A stretch of 64,000 nt of DNA from JBGPEQ01 sp050180895 (GTDB taxonomy: Bacteria; Pseudomonadota; Alphaproteobacteria; Dongiales; Dongiaceae). The translations under genes and the position numbers were made by a program. The notes beneath the pieces were generated by a model. That model was not told the origin of the DNA. It ran no database searches and saw only the letters and a list, made by a program, of their open reading frames with translations. The stretch's first letter is position 1. Every line of letters begins with the position of its first letter. This document shows, piece after piece, positions 16,511 through 24,526 of this stretch. The DNA is taken from assembly GCA_050180895.1 (NCBI GenBank), contig JBFXDS010000003.1, positions 62,001-126,000 of the forward strand. The letters are read 5' to 3'.

Positions 16511-18345
16511 ACGATATCCATCGCGGTTGCCCGAGCGCTTTCGTCGGGCAGGCCCAGCAGCTTTACCACCTGACGTGCCGCTTCGGTGCCGGCACGTTCG
16601 ACCGTAGCGCGCTCTGCTGGCGACCACGCCGTCAGAACATCCTCCTTGACCTGCCGTCCCCGTCCGGGCCGGCCGACGCCGATGCGCACGCGGCGGACTT
16701 CGTCCGTCTGGAAGGCATCGAGCACCGAACGGACGCCGCGGTGGCCGGCATCTCCGGCCCGCATACGCACACGGACGGACCCGAGCGGTAAATCGGCATC
16801 GTCATGGACCAGGATGCAGTCGGCCGGACCGAAGCCGACCCGTCGGCCGATCCGCAGCAAGGCAGGTCCGGTGACATTCATTGCTGTCAGCGGCTTGAGG
16901 AGATAGACGGTGCGGCCTCCGTTCCCGATGCGTGCGATGGTCGCATCTTCTTCTTGCGTCCATTCCGCGCCGAGGGAGCGGGCGAGCATGTCGAGCGCGC
17001 GATAGCCGGCATTGTGCGGGGTCTCCTCGTATGCATCGCCGGGGTTGCCGAGTCCGACGACGACGAGGGGGCGATCGGCGGAGTCCAGTCCCGCGACGTC
17101 CACGCTCTCGGCGGTCACCGAGTCCTGCGGGAGCAGCGATGCCGCGACGATCGCATCGAGATTGTCGACTTCCGATCCCTTGAGCAGCACGAGATCGCCG
17201 CGGCGCAGCCAGCCGCGTAGATGCCGGGCCGCGGCCTCGACCGAATAGAAGGCCTGCACCGCCTCGTCCCGGGGATTGCGCTTCGCCTTCAGGCATTTCG
17301 ACGAATTTCTGCCGACGAAGAGAACGCAGTCGGCGATTTGCAGCGCCTGACGTGCGGTCGAGACATAGGCGGCCTCGGAGGTGCCCGTCGTATCGGAGAT
17401 CGTCCCGATCACGACGACCTTGCGTTGCGCCCGTGCCTCCTTGACGAACTGCAGGGCAGCGGGGATCGACCAGAGCGGTGCCTTGTAATCGTCGCGGATG
17501 ACAGTGAATCCGTCGGGGTGATCGACCGGGCGCATCCGTCGGCCGAACGGCGGAACCGTGCCGACGGCATCCACGGCGGCATGGAGCGGCACGCCCATGG
17601 CGACGCCCACCGCCAGGGCCGCAAGCACACAGGGCACAAGATGTGAACCGTAGAGCTGCGTGCGAACGAGATGTGATTGCTCTTCGTAGCGAATCGTGAA
17701 GGACAGGCCATCCGGCCAACTGGCGCGTATGTCTTCGGCGCGCAGCATGGCCTCCGGCGTCTGCCCATAGCTGATGACCCGTCCGGCGCAGAGCGATCGC
17801 ATGCTGCGGACATGAGGATCATCGAAGTTTAGGATTGCGGTGCCGTGCACCGGCAAGGCTGCAATCAGCTTGCTCTTCTCGGCGGCGATCGCCTCGATGG
17901 AGCGGTACGTTCTTATATGGTCGGTCCCGATCACTGTCATCACGCCGATCTGCGGCCGCACCATGCGCAGCACGTGATCGAACACCAGCTTGCCCATCTT
18001 GGTGGGCGATAGTTCCAGCAGACAGAAGGCGTCCCATGGCCTGACGCGCAGGATGGTCCGGTCGAGGTGGGGCGGAGCATTGTAGCTGGCGGGGTTCGCC
18101 CGGCCCTTGAATCGCGTGGCCAGTACCGCGGCGGCCAGCTCCTTGGCCGTCGTCTTGCCGCAGCTCCCGGTGATCCCGATGAACGTGACGCGGCGCAGCA
18201 ACAAAACCCGATAGAAGGGGACGAGCCTCAGCAAACGCCAGCCGATGGCTTTCAGGATTCGGCCTTCCCGCCACGCCTTCAGGACCTTCGTCCCAAGACG
18301 CCCGAGGGCGACGACTCCCGCGGCCGGCTTGCCGGCGCCCTCCAT
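16507..18345 (-). CDS. MurF-like ligase fused to peptidyl-tRNA-hydrolase-like domain, copy A
   Basis: 612 residues from the ATG at 18345 (GGGAGGAAGAGGC before it, and a start matching paralog B). Residues 50-400 form a Mur ligase: P-loop GITGSCGKTTAKEL at 57-70, VIGTDHI, LNFDDP, RDDYKAPLWSIPAAL and LLKGSE, most like MurF but without its N-terminal UDP-binding domain. Residues about 425-612 are a Pth fold: VVGLGNPGDAYEETPHNAG, KPLTAMNVTG, ILVHDDADLPLG, GHRGVRS and RIGVGRP. Pth catalytic His20, Asn10, Asn68 and Asp93 equivalents are kept; Arg19 is Pro and Asn114 is Arg. I know no characterised enzyme of this build. It probably joins an amino acid or peptide to a carboxylate. Confidence 0.88.
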   Translation of the reverse strand: MEGAGKPAAGVVALGRLGTKVLKAWREGRILKAIGWRLLRLVPFYRVLLLRRVTFIGITGSCGKTTAKELAAAVLATRFKGRANPASYNAPPHLDRTILRVRPWDAFCLLELSPTKMGKLVFDHVLRMVRPQIGVMTVIGTDHIRTYRSIEAIAAEKSKLIAALPVHGTAILNFDDPHVRSMRSLCAGRVISYGQTPEAMLRAEDIRASWPDGLSFTIRYEEQSHLVRTQLYGSHLVPCVLAALAVGVAMGVPLHAAVDAVGTVPPFGRRMRPVDHPDGFTVIRDDYKAPLWSIPAALQFVKEARAQRKVVVIGTISDTTGTSEAAYVSTARQALQIADCVLFVGRNSSKCLKAKRNPRDEAVQAFYSVEAAARHLRGWLRRGDLVLLKGSEVDNLDAIVAASLLPQDSVTAESVDVAGLDSADRPLVVVGLGNPGDAYEETPHNAGYRALDMLARSLGAEWTQEEDATIARIGNGGRTVYLLKPLTAMNVTGPALLRIGRRVGFGPADCILVHDDADLPLGSVRVRMRAGDAGHRGVRSVLDAFQTDEVRRVRIGVGRPGRGRQVKEDVLTAWSPAERATVERAGTEAARQVVKLLGLPDESARATAMDIV

Positions 18346-18578
18346 GCCTCTTCCTCCCGCCCTTCTGTCTTGTCCACCCATTCTGGAATCGAATTTCTGG
18401 GTGGTTGCAGAGTTTCGATACGGAAACTCTGCCGACAACTATAGCAGAAACCGCAGACCAAAGTACGCGGAAGAATGGTTAGTGCAGGTCATTAAGAATG
18501 TCTCCAGCACGAACACCCGAGCCTCGATGAGGCCTATCGGCGCTCTATCAGGATCTAAGGTATGGTGCTTGCCCATCG

Positions 18579-20453
18579 TTACGTAACTGGGTTCTCCGCG
18601 GCAGCCGGCGCTATGATCTGAAACATGCCCAACCGGGCTGCCCGGCCGCGGATTCTGCACGGCATTCCCAGCAACTCGAAGATGCGGTCGGCCGCTTCGG
18701 TAGAAGCCTCATCAATGATACCGAGAGTCGCTGGAGCGAACGGCGCCAGGACGTATTCATCCACTGGTTGGCCCGGCGCCGGCCGCCCGACGCCGATTCG
18801 TACGCGGCGTATCTCATCGGTGTGAAACGTCTGGAGAACCGATCGCACGCCGCGATGTCCGCCATCGCCGGATCGCATGCGCACCCGCACGGACCGAATC
18901 GGCAAATCCAGATCGTCATGTACGAGAATGCACTGCGCCGGTCCAAAGCCCAGCCGTTGGCCGACCATTTGCAGTGTTGGGCCGGTCACGTTCATCCGTG
19001 CTGCCGGCTTGATGAGATACAAGGTGCGGCCGTCGCGTTCGACGCGTGCGACCGCCGCATCCTGCTCTTCCGTCCACTCTGCGTGAAGAGTCCTGGCGAG
19101 AAGGTCGATCACGCGACGCCCGACGTTGTGGGGCGTCTCTTCATATTCTCCGCCCGGGTTGCCGAGGCCAACCACGGCCTGGATCGAGGCAGCCGCCTTG
19201 GTTGCCATTTGCACGGCGCCGCCTGGATCGGTCGGCTGGAGCAGCGCCTCGGCAATTGCGTCCAGGCGATCCTTCTTCGAACCTTTAAGCAGCAGGAGGT
19301 CTCCCGGCCGTAACCACCCGCGAAGATGTTGGGCGGCCGCCTCCGGGGAATAGAACGCCTGTAAGGCATCGTCTTCCGGATGCCGCTTCGCCTTGAGGCA
19401 CTTTGCCGAGGCGTTACCCACGAAGATCACGCGGTCCGCCGCCTCCAACGCTTGGCGCGCGACCGTAACGTAGGCGAGGGCAGAGCTGCCGGCGTAGTCC
19501 GAAAGGGTGCCGAGTACGACGATTCGGCGCGTCGCCCGAGCCTCTCTCATGACTTGCAGCGCAGCAGGAATCGACCAGTAGGACACCTTGGCGTCATCGC
19601 GAATGATCGTGAATCCGTCGGGATGGTCGATCGGGCTCATCCGCCGGCTGAATGGCGGAACCGTTCCAACGGCCTCGACTGCCGTGGCGAGCGGTATTCC
19701 CATGGCGTGTCCTACCGCCAGCGCAGCAAGAACGCTGGGTAGAAAGTGCGTGCCGCAAAGCTGCGTGCGGACCGGGAATGATTGCCCCTCATGCCGGAGC
19801 GTGAAGGACAAGCGTTCCGGCCAGCGGGCGCTCACGTTCTCCGCCCGCAGAACCGCATCTGCAGCCTGACCGTAGGTGATGACATGCCCCGCGCAGCGCG
19901 ACTGCATGCCGCGCACGAACGGATCGTCGGCATTCAGAACGGCCGACCCACGACGCGGTAATGCCTCGATCAGTCGACCTTTCTCAGTGGCGACAGCCTC
20001 TGCGGAGCGATAGATGCTGAGGTGGTCGGTTCCAATAACCGTCACGACTCCGATCTGCGGGCGAACCAGGGGGAGTATGCGATCGAACACCCGCTCGCCA
20101 TCGTTTTTGACGGGAGCCAGCTCCAGGAGACAATAATCGTCCCATGGTTTGACCCCCATGATTGTCCTCTCGACATGGGGCGGGATATTGAGGTTCTCCG
20201 GGTTCCTCCGCCCTTTGTAGTGCGTGGCCAGCACAGCGGCGGTGAGTTCTTTGGCGGTCGTCTTGCCACAGCTGCCGGTGATCCCGATGAAGGTGACGCG
20301 GCGGAGCAGCAGTGCCCGGTACAGGGGGGCCAGCTTGAGGAGCCGCCAGCCGATAGCCTTGAGGACGCGCCCCTCACGCCAAGCGTTGAGGACCTTCGTC
20401 CCAAGACGTCTAAGGGTGGCGACTCCCGCGACCGGCTTGCCGGCGCTCTCCAC
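18579..20453 (-). CDS. MurF-like ligase fused to peptidyl-tRNA-hydrolase-like domain, copy B
   Basis: A 624-residue paralog of copy A with the same domain order, starting at a GTG (20453) behind GCAGGAGGAAGAACC. Mur part: GITGSCGKTTAKELTAAVL, VIGTDHLSIYRSAEAVATEK, LNADDP and LLKGSK. Pth part: VVGLGNPGGEYEETPHNVG, RMNVTG, ILVHDDLDLP, GHRGVRS and RIGVGRPAPG. It shares both unusual changes with copy A (Pro for Arg19 and Arg for Asn114, E. coli Pth numbering), so they predate the duplication and are probably functional. A 233-bp gap separates it from copy A, which may hold a second promoter. Whether the Pth domain acts on tRNA esters or on a different substrate cannot be told. Confidence 0.88.
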   Translation of the reverse strand: MESAGKPVAGVATLRRLGTKVLNAWREGRVLKAIGWRLLKLAPLYRALLLRRVTFIGITGSCGKTTAKELTAAVLATHYKGRRNPENLNIPPHVERTIMGVKPWDDYCLLELAPVKNDGERVFDRILPLVRPQIGVVTVIGTDHLSIYRSAEAVATEKGRLIEALPRRGSAVLNADDPFVRGMQSRCAGHVITYGQAADAVLRAENVSARWPERLSFTLRHEGQSFPVRTQLCGTHFLPSVLAALAVGHAMGIPLATAVEAVGTVPPFSRRMSPIDHPDGFTIIRDDAKVSYWSIPAALQVMREARATRRIVVLGTLSDYAGSSALAYVTVARQALEAADRVIFVGNASAKCLKAKRHPEDDALQAFYSPEAAAQHLRGWLRPGDLLLLKGSKKDRLDAIAEALLQPTDPGGAVQMATKAAASIQAVVGLGNPGGEYEETPHNVGRRVIDLLARTLHAEWTEEQDAAVARVERDGRTLYLIKPAARMNVTGPTLQMVGQRLGFGPAQCILVHDDLDLPIRSVRVRMRSGDGGHRGVRSVLQTFHTDEIRRVRIGVGRPAPGQPVDEYVLAPFAPATLGIIDEASTEAADRIFELLGMPCRIRGRAARLGMFQIIAPAAAENPVT

Positions 20454-20552
20454 GGTTCTTCCTCCTGCCCGTCTATTCTTGTTCGCCCCGTTGCGGAAGA
20501 AGGGGTAGCGTACGCACGTCGATGACGCGCGTTATCACGTACGGCGGGAGGC

Positions 20553-21281
20553 TTAGGATTCGCGAGGCGCGGATGGCGATGTTGTCCGCAAGTCGTTCAG
20601 CCTCTGCCCGATGGCGCGTCCGTATTTGGCCAGTTTCCAGCCGGTCTCTACCCTTGTGCGATAGGTCCAGTTGCCGGCGCGCTCAACCAGCGATTCCGCC
20701 GGGAACTGTTGCCGCAGCCAATCGTTGACCACGAGTTCGCACATCAGATGGACGCGGGCGATGGGGCTTCGGTTCTCCACCCAGTGGTACCGGCTGAAAT
20801 CGCAATACCACAGTTCGCCGGGCCGCATGATGACCCGTTGCCCCTCGTGAAAGAAATACACTTCGTCATGGGTGACGATCGGGATGTGGAGACGGGGCCG
20901 CCCTCCCGCCCAACTCTCTCCCGGGTCCCTGTGTCTATAGATTCTCGCGCCCGGCGCCAGCCGTAGCAGGCGGACGCGTCGCTTGCTGCACTGAAAACTA
21001 TCCAAGATTTTCTCGAAGTATGGGCACTGCTTCAGGATCTCGGTCTTGTGGAAAGGCGGCGGCCTTCCCGCCTGACGCACATAGCGGCCATAGTCGAGAG
21101 AGGCAGCAGGATCAATCTTTCCGCCTCGGGAGAACAAGGGGATAGAACTCCAGCCGCCTTCTGCTTCACCTGCATATGCATTGTAGTGCTCGTGATACGG
21201 ACCGGCCTGCTCGGCTCTTGCCAGATCCGCGAGCAGGCGCTGCGGGTCGTACTGCATCGGTAGGCGATGAAGAGGTTTCAT
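20553..21281 (-). CDS. Aspartyl/asparaginyl beta-hydroxylase-family protein
   Basis: 242 residues from the ATG at 21281, which follows GACGAGGTTCGACC; the frame continues to a GTG at 21326 without a better start. The double-stranded beta-helix core of the Asp_Arg_Hydrox family is clear: LRLAPGARIYRHRDPGES supplies His-x-Asp, RLHIPIVTHDEVYFF the oxoglutarate region, and MRPGELWYCDFSRYHWVENR the distal His; RVHLMCELVVN follows. These are iron/2-oxoglutarate oxygenases that hydroxylate Asp/Asn residues or free amino acids. It is first in the minus-strand run with the Mur-Pth fusions and AsnB-like enzymes, which suggests hydroxylation of an amino-acid building block. Substrate unproven. Confidence 0.85.
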   Translation of the reverse strand: MKPLHRLPMQYDPQRLLADLARAEQAGPYHEHYNAYAGEAEGGWSSIPLFSRGGKIDPAASLDYGRYVRQAGRPPPFHKTEILKQCPYFEKILDSFQCSKRRVRLLRLAPGARIYRHRDPGESWAGGRPRLHIPIVTHDEVYFFHEGQRVIMRPGELWYCDFSRYHWVENRSPIARVHLMCELVVNDWLRQQFPAESLVERAGNWTYRTRVETGWKLAKYGRAIGQRLNDLRTTSPSAPRES

Positions 21282-21842
21282 GGTCGAACCTCGTCCACCA
21301 TTGGGACGCGGCCCCAAACGCACCACACTTTTCTGATCAAGCGATTGTCCTCGAGAAGGCCGTCGTGGCGGCTAGTTTCAGTATTGTTCTTAAGTACTGC
21401 CTACGTCCTATATATATAATTACAATAAACTATATGATCGGTCAAGCTATTAGATATCGGGATATTGCTCCGGCGCTGACTGAAGAACTTTCCAACGTCA
21501 CCTATCTCTAAAGCTTCAGGGGCTATGTTGCTTTTCGTAATCTACGGTCATCTGCGCTAGTTACCGCTTTGTCTCTGCGGATAAGGAAGTGCGATGCCCG
21601 CTCTTGTGGGAGCATGCATCTCGGTTTCGACCGTAGAATGGAGCGGACGATTCGGCTTTTGCCTTCAGAGAGACGTTTACCAAATTTATCTCTTTTCAAA
21701 TCTCGATGCTCCGCCCTAGGAATGAAGGAATGATTCGATTCTGTCGCCGCGGGTCCCTAGCCGTGTGCCGTGTTGATTCGGCGTGGGCCCGCTAGCCCCA
21801 GTTCACCATCCAGTCCAAGCAGCAAGAAACTAAGGAGCGTCG
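21282..21842. other. Divergent promoter region
   Basis: 561 bases between the minus-strand hydroxylase operon and the plus-strand AsnB-like gene. An AT-rich patch (TATATATATAATTAC and surroundings, about 21405-21450) stands out. A 21-codon frame at 21730-21795 is not convincing. Promoters for both directions are expected here. Confidence 0.5.
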
Positions 21843-23675
21843 ATGCGCGCCGTGGGACTGTTCAGCCGGGACCGGACGGCGATCGATCGTTTTACCGATC
21901 AGTGGAGGGGCATGACGCACAATGGGGCCGGCGCAGCGGTGCGGGTGCGCCGATGGCCTGCCGATGCGCCGCTGCTGGTCGTCGCCGAAGCCATTGCCTG
22001 CAACCCGCCGCTGCAATGGGCCGAGCGGCCGGATGGCTCCTTCGCGTTGCTCGATGGCGAGGTCTTCGGAACCAATGGCGCCATCGGACCTGCGGCCGGC
22101 CGCGACGCGGCGGCGCTGCTGGCGCTCTATGCCGCCCAAGGAGCCGAGGGGATCGGTGCCATGAACGGCAGTGCGGCCCTGGCCATCTTCGATGCCGGGC
22201 GCCGATCGTTGCTGCTGTTCCGCGACCGCTACGGTCAGGCGCCGGCGTTCTACGCCGAGCGGCCGGAAGGCCTCTACTGGGCCTCGGATCTGCCCTCGCT
22301 GCTGCGGACGGGCGTTCCCGGCACGCTCGATCTCCGGGCGCTCGATTTTTTCCTGTCGGCAGGCTACGTGCCGGCGCCGTGGACGTTCGTGGAAGAGATC
22401 CGCAAGGTCCCGCCAGCGCACTATTTGTACCGCGGTGAGAATTCTCCCGGCGAGGTGAAGCGGTACTGGACCATGACGGGACGGCCGAAACTCACTCTCT
22501 CCCGCGCGGAGACGGCGGAACGGTTAGGGGCGCTCATCGAGCAGGCGGTGCGGCGCCAGGCTGTGCCCGGCGGCCGGACCGGCGTGCTGCTTTCGGGCGG
22601 TGTCGACTCCGCATTGCTGGTCGGCTGCCTGGCATCGCGTCTCCAGACAGAGGTCGAAGCTTTCACCTTTCGCTACGGCGCCTACGAAGGCGAACTGAAC
22701 GAGTTCGACGCGGCGCACGAGACAGCCGTACATTTCCAGGCGCCTCATCATGCCATCGACTATGGTCCGAGCGACGTCAGCGACAACATCGAGCGGATGG
22801 CACAGGGATATGGCGAGCCCTTCCTGTGGGGCATGCACACCTTCAAGTTGGGTCGGGTGGCGGAATCGGGCGTCGGCGCGGTGTTCTCCGGCGTCGGCGC
22901 CGACAGCGGCACTATCCGGCCGCTCGAGGACAAGATCATGAGCTTTCGCCGGCTGCCGGCGCCGGTACGCGGGCTCACCGCTGCGACAGTGCCCGCGATC
23001 CGCCTGTTCCACTCTAAGCTTGCCGCGCGCGCTCAGCTGTTTTTGCGCTGCGCCGATGGTTGCCTTCCGGTTACGGCGGTATCGGGGGGACTGTCAGACG
23101 TCCACCGTCGGCGCGTCTACCGCGACCCTGGTCTGGTTGACAGCTCTCGGCGCGCTGCGGACGCGCTGCTGGACTCGATGAGGCGCGACATCGTCGTGGA
23201 AGAGAGCGACCGCGACCGCCTGATATTCCTACGGCAGAGGCTTTTCATCGCCGAATGCAATCTCTTCTGGAACCAGGCCTGGGCTCGGACTCACAATCTC
23301 GCCCTCCGGCATCCCTATAATGACAATGATCTGCAGGATTTTGTCATGCGGCTGCCGCGGATCAACGCCGACAAGGAAGACCTCAGGCGATATGCCGCGA
23401 CCGTGCTACCGCAGGATAAGGCGTACGCTCGCAAATTCTATCACAGGATTCCGCTCGGCCATTGGTTTCGCGGCCCACTCCGCGGATTCCTGCAGGATCA
23501 GCTCGCAGGCGAGCGACTGAATCGCCAGGGCGTGTTCGAACCTGGAGCCGTCTCTCGCCTCGTCGATGAGCATCAATCCGGACGTATTGATCACATCTGG
23601 CGATTGTTGGCTATCTTGTCCTTCACGGTCTGGCACGACACGGTCCTGAAGAGTGCCAGGGTCGGCGGGTCGTGA
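21843..23675 (+). CDS. Asparagine synthetase-like protein (AsnB type) without glutaminase cysteine
   Basis: A 610-residue protein with the full two-domain AsnB layout. The N-terminal Ntn-hydrolase domain is recognisable (GSFALLDGEVFGTNG, AALAIFDAGRRSLLLFRDRYG, PEGLYWASDLPSLL), but the start is MRAVGLF instead of Met-Cys-Gly, so the nucleophile is gone. The synthetase domain has GVLLSGGVDSALL at about residues 246-258 and FSGVGADSGTIRPL where AsnB has its GEGADE loop. It may use free ammonia or no amide donor. Its C-terminus closely matches the truncated gene at position 1. It is divergent from the hydroxylase operon. Likely amidation of a sugar or peptide carboxylate; unproven. Confidence 0.88.
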   Translation: MRAVGLFSRDRTAIDRFTDQWRGMTHNGAGAAVRVRRWPADAPLLVVAEAIACNPPLQWAERPDGSFALLDGEVFGTNGAIGPAAGRDAAALLALYAAQGAEGIGAMNGSAALAIFDAGRRSLLLFRDRYGQAPAFYAERPEGLYWASDLPSLLRTGVPGTLDLRALDFFLSAGYVPAPWTFVEEIRKVPPAHYLYRGENSPGEVKRYWTMTGRPKLTLSRAETAERLGALIEQAVRRQAVPGGRTGVLLSGGVDSALLVGCLASRLQTEVEAFTFRYGAYEGELNEFDAAHETAVHFQAPHHAIDYGPSDVSDNIERMAQGYGEPFLWGMHTFKLGRVAESGVGAVFSGVGADSGTIRPLEDKIMSFRRLPAPVRGLTAATVPAIRLFHSKLAARAQLFLRCADGCLPVTAVSGGLSDVHRRRVYRDPGLVDSSRRAADALLDSMRRDIVVEESDRDRLIFLRQRLFIAECNLFWNQAWARTHNLALRHPYNDNDLQDFVMRLPRINADKEDLRRYAATVLPQDKAYARKFYHRIPLGHWFRGPLRGFLQDQLAGERLNRQGVFEPGAVSRLVDEHQSGRIDHIWRLLAILSFTVWHDTVLKSARVGGS

Positions 23676-24526
23676 CCGAAAGCGGACCCAGCCGACGCGC
23701 CTCGTCGCTCTGCCGAGCGCACGGGTTCGTCCAATGCCTGTGCGAAGAGGCAGAAAGGATCCGTTCCATCAGCGGGCGATGCTGGCGTCGCGGCAAGCAT
23801 TAGATATCGGCGCGGGTTGCGCATCTATCGTCGGGTCAAGAAGTGACGCCAAACTATTGGTGTTAAAGGAAATGATTGACGAGTGATTCGGATAAGTCGT
23901 ATAGGTGCCGGACCCCGGGGGATCACAGAGGGGGTAGCATCATGGCGCGGCAGGGGCACCGCGACGATGACGGCAGACCAGAGATGATCGTCGTCTACGG
24001 TGTGTTGTCCGTTTGTTGGTGTGTCATAGGGGTGCTGATCGGAATGTCGCTCTAACCAAGTGGCAAGAAGGGCGTGGGCGCGATTTAGGGTCTTCCCGAA
24101 CGCGCGGGGTTTGGTGTGTACGCTGGGAGGCTGGGTGCCGCGCCGGCAAGTCTTTCGTTCGTCCCGATGGAGGCGCCGCTTGCATCGTGCTTGCGGCAGC
24201 CGGCATAAGCCAAAGGTGCTCGGTCCAGCACTCATTGGGTCGGATCGTAGATGGTCCCTTTCTCTTCTTCTATGGGCAGTCAGCAGCCTTGCCTCATATC
24301 AAGGTTGCATACCCCTCCGGGCTAAGCAGACGCCATGCGGAATGCACACGGGGCAAAGATGACCAGACGGAAAGAGTTTGGTCCCGCCGTCTGCCTTCAC
24401 AAGATTCCACGCCGTTAAGAGTTAGTTCGTTTTCCCAGGATAAACGGCTGTCGTAGACTCGAACATCGCGTTTCCGTTCTGGAAACAAGGTCGCGCGAAG
24501 CAAAAAACGATAGTATCCGGGGCGCA
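23676..24526. other. Long gap holding one small ORF
   Basis: About 850 bases between the AsnB-like gene and the flippase gene. Apart from the 37-codon ORF at 23942-24055 nothing could be supported; longer frames on both strands have no ribosome binding site and no recognisable protein. Confidence 0.5.
23942..24055 (+). CDS. Small single-helix membrane protein (37 aa), candidate
   Basis: ATG at 23942 sits 7 bases behind an AGAGGGGG ribosome binding site. The product is a charged start (MARQGHRDDDGRPE) and one hydrophobic helix (MIVVYGVLSVCWCVIGVLIG) ending MSL, with two cysteines inside the helix. It is in the gap between an AsnB-like gene and the flippase gene. The strong binding site and clean amphipathic design support it; with no homolog in mind the function is unknown. 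Confidence 0.45.
   Translation: MARQGHRDDDGRPEMIVVYGVLSVCWCVIGVLIGMSL

Noticed and set aside
21730..21795. 21-codon frame just before the AsnB-like gene
   Set aside because: AAGGA touches the ATG without spacer and the peptide is Arg/Cys-rich without any feature; treated as chance.
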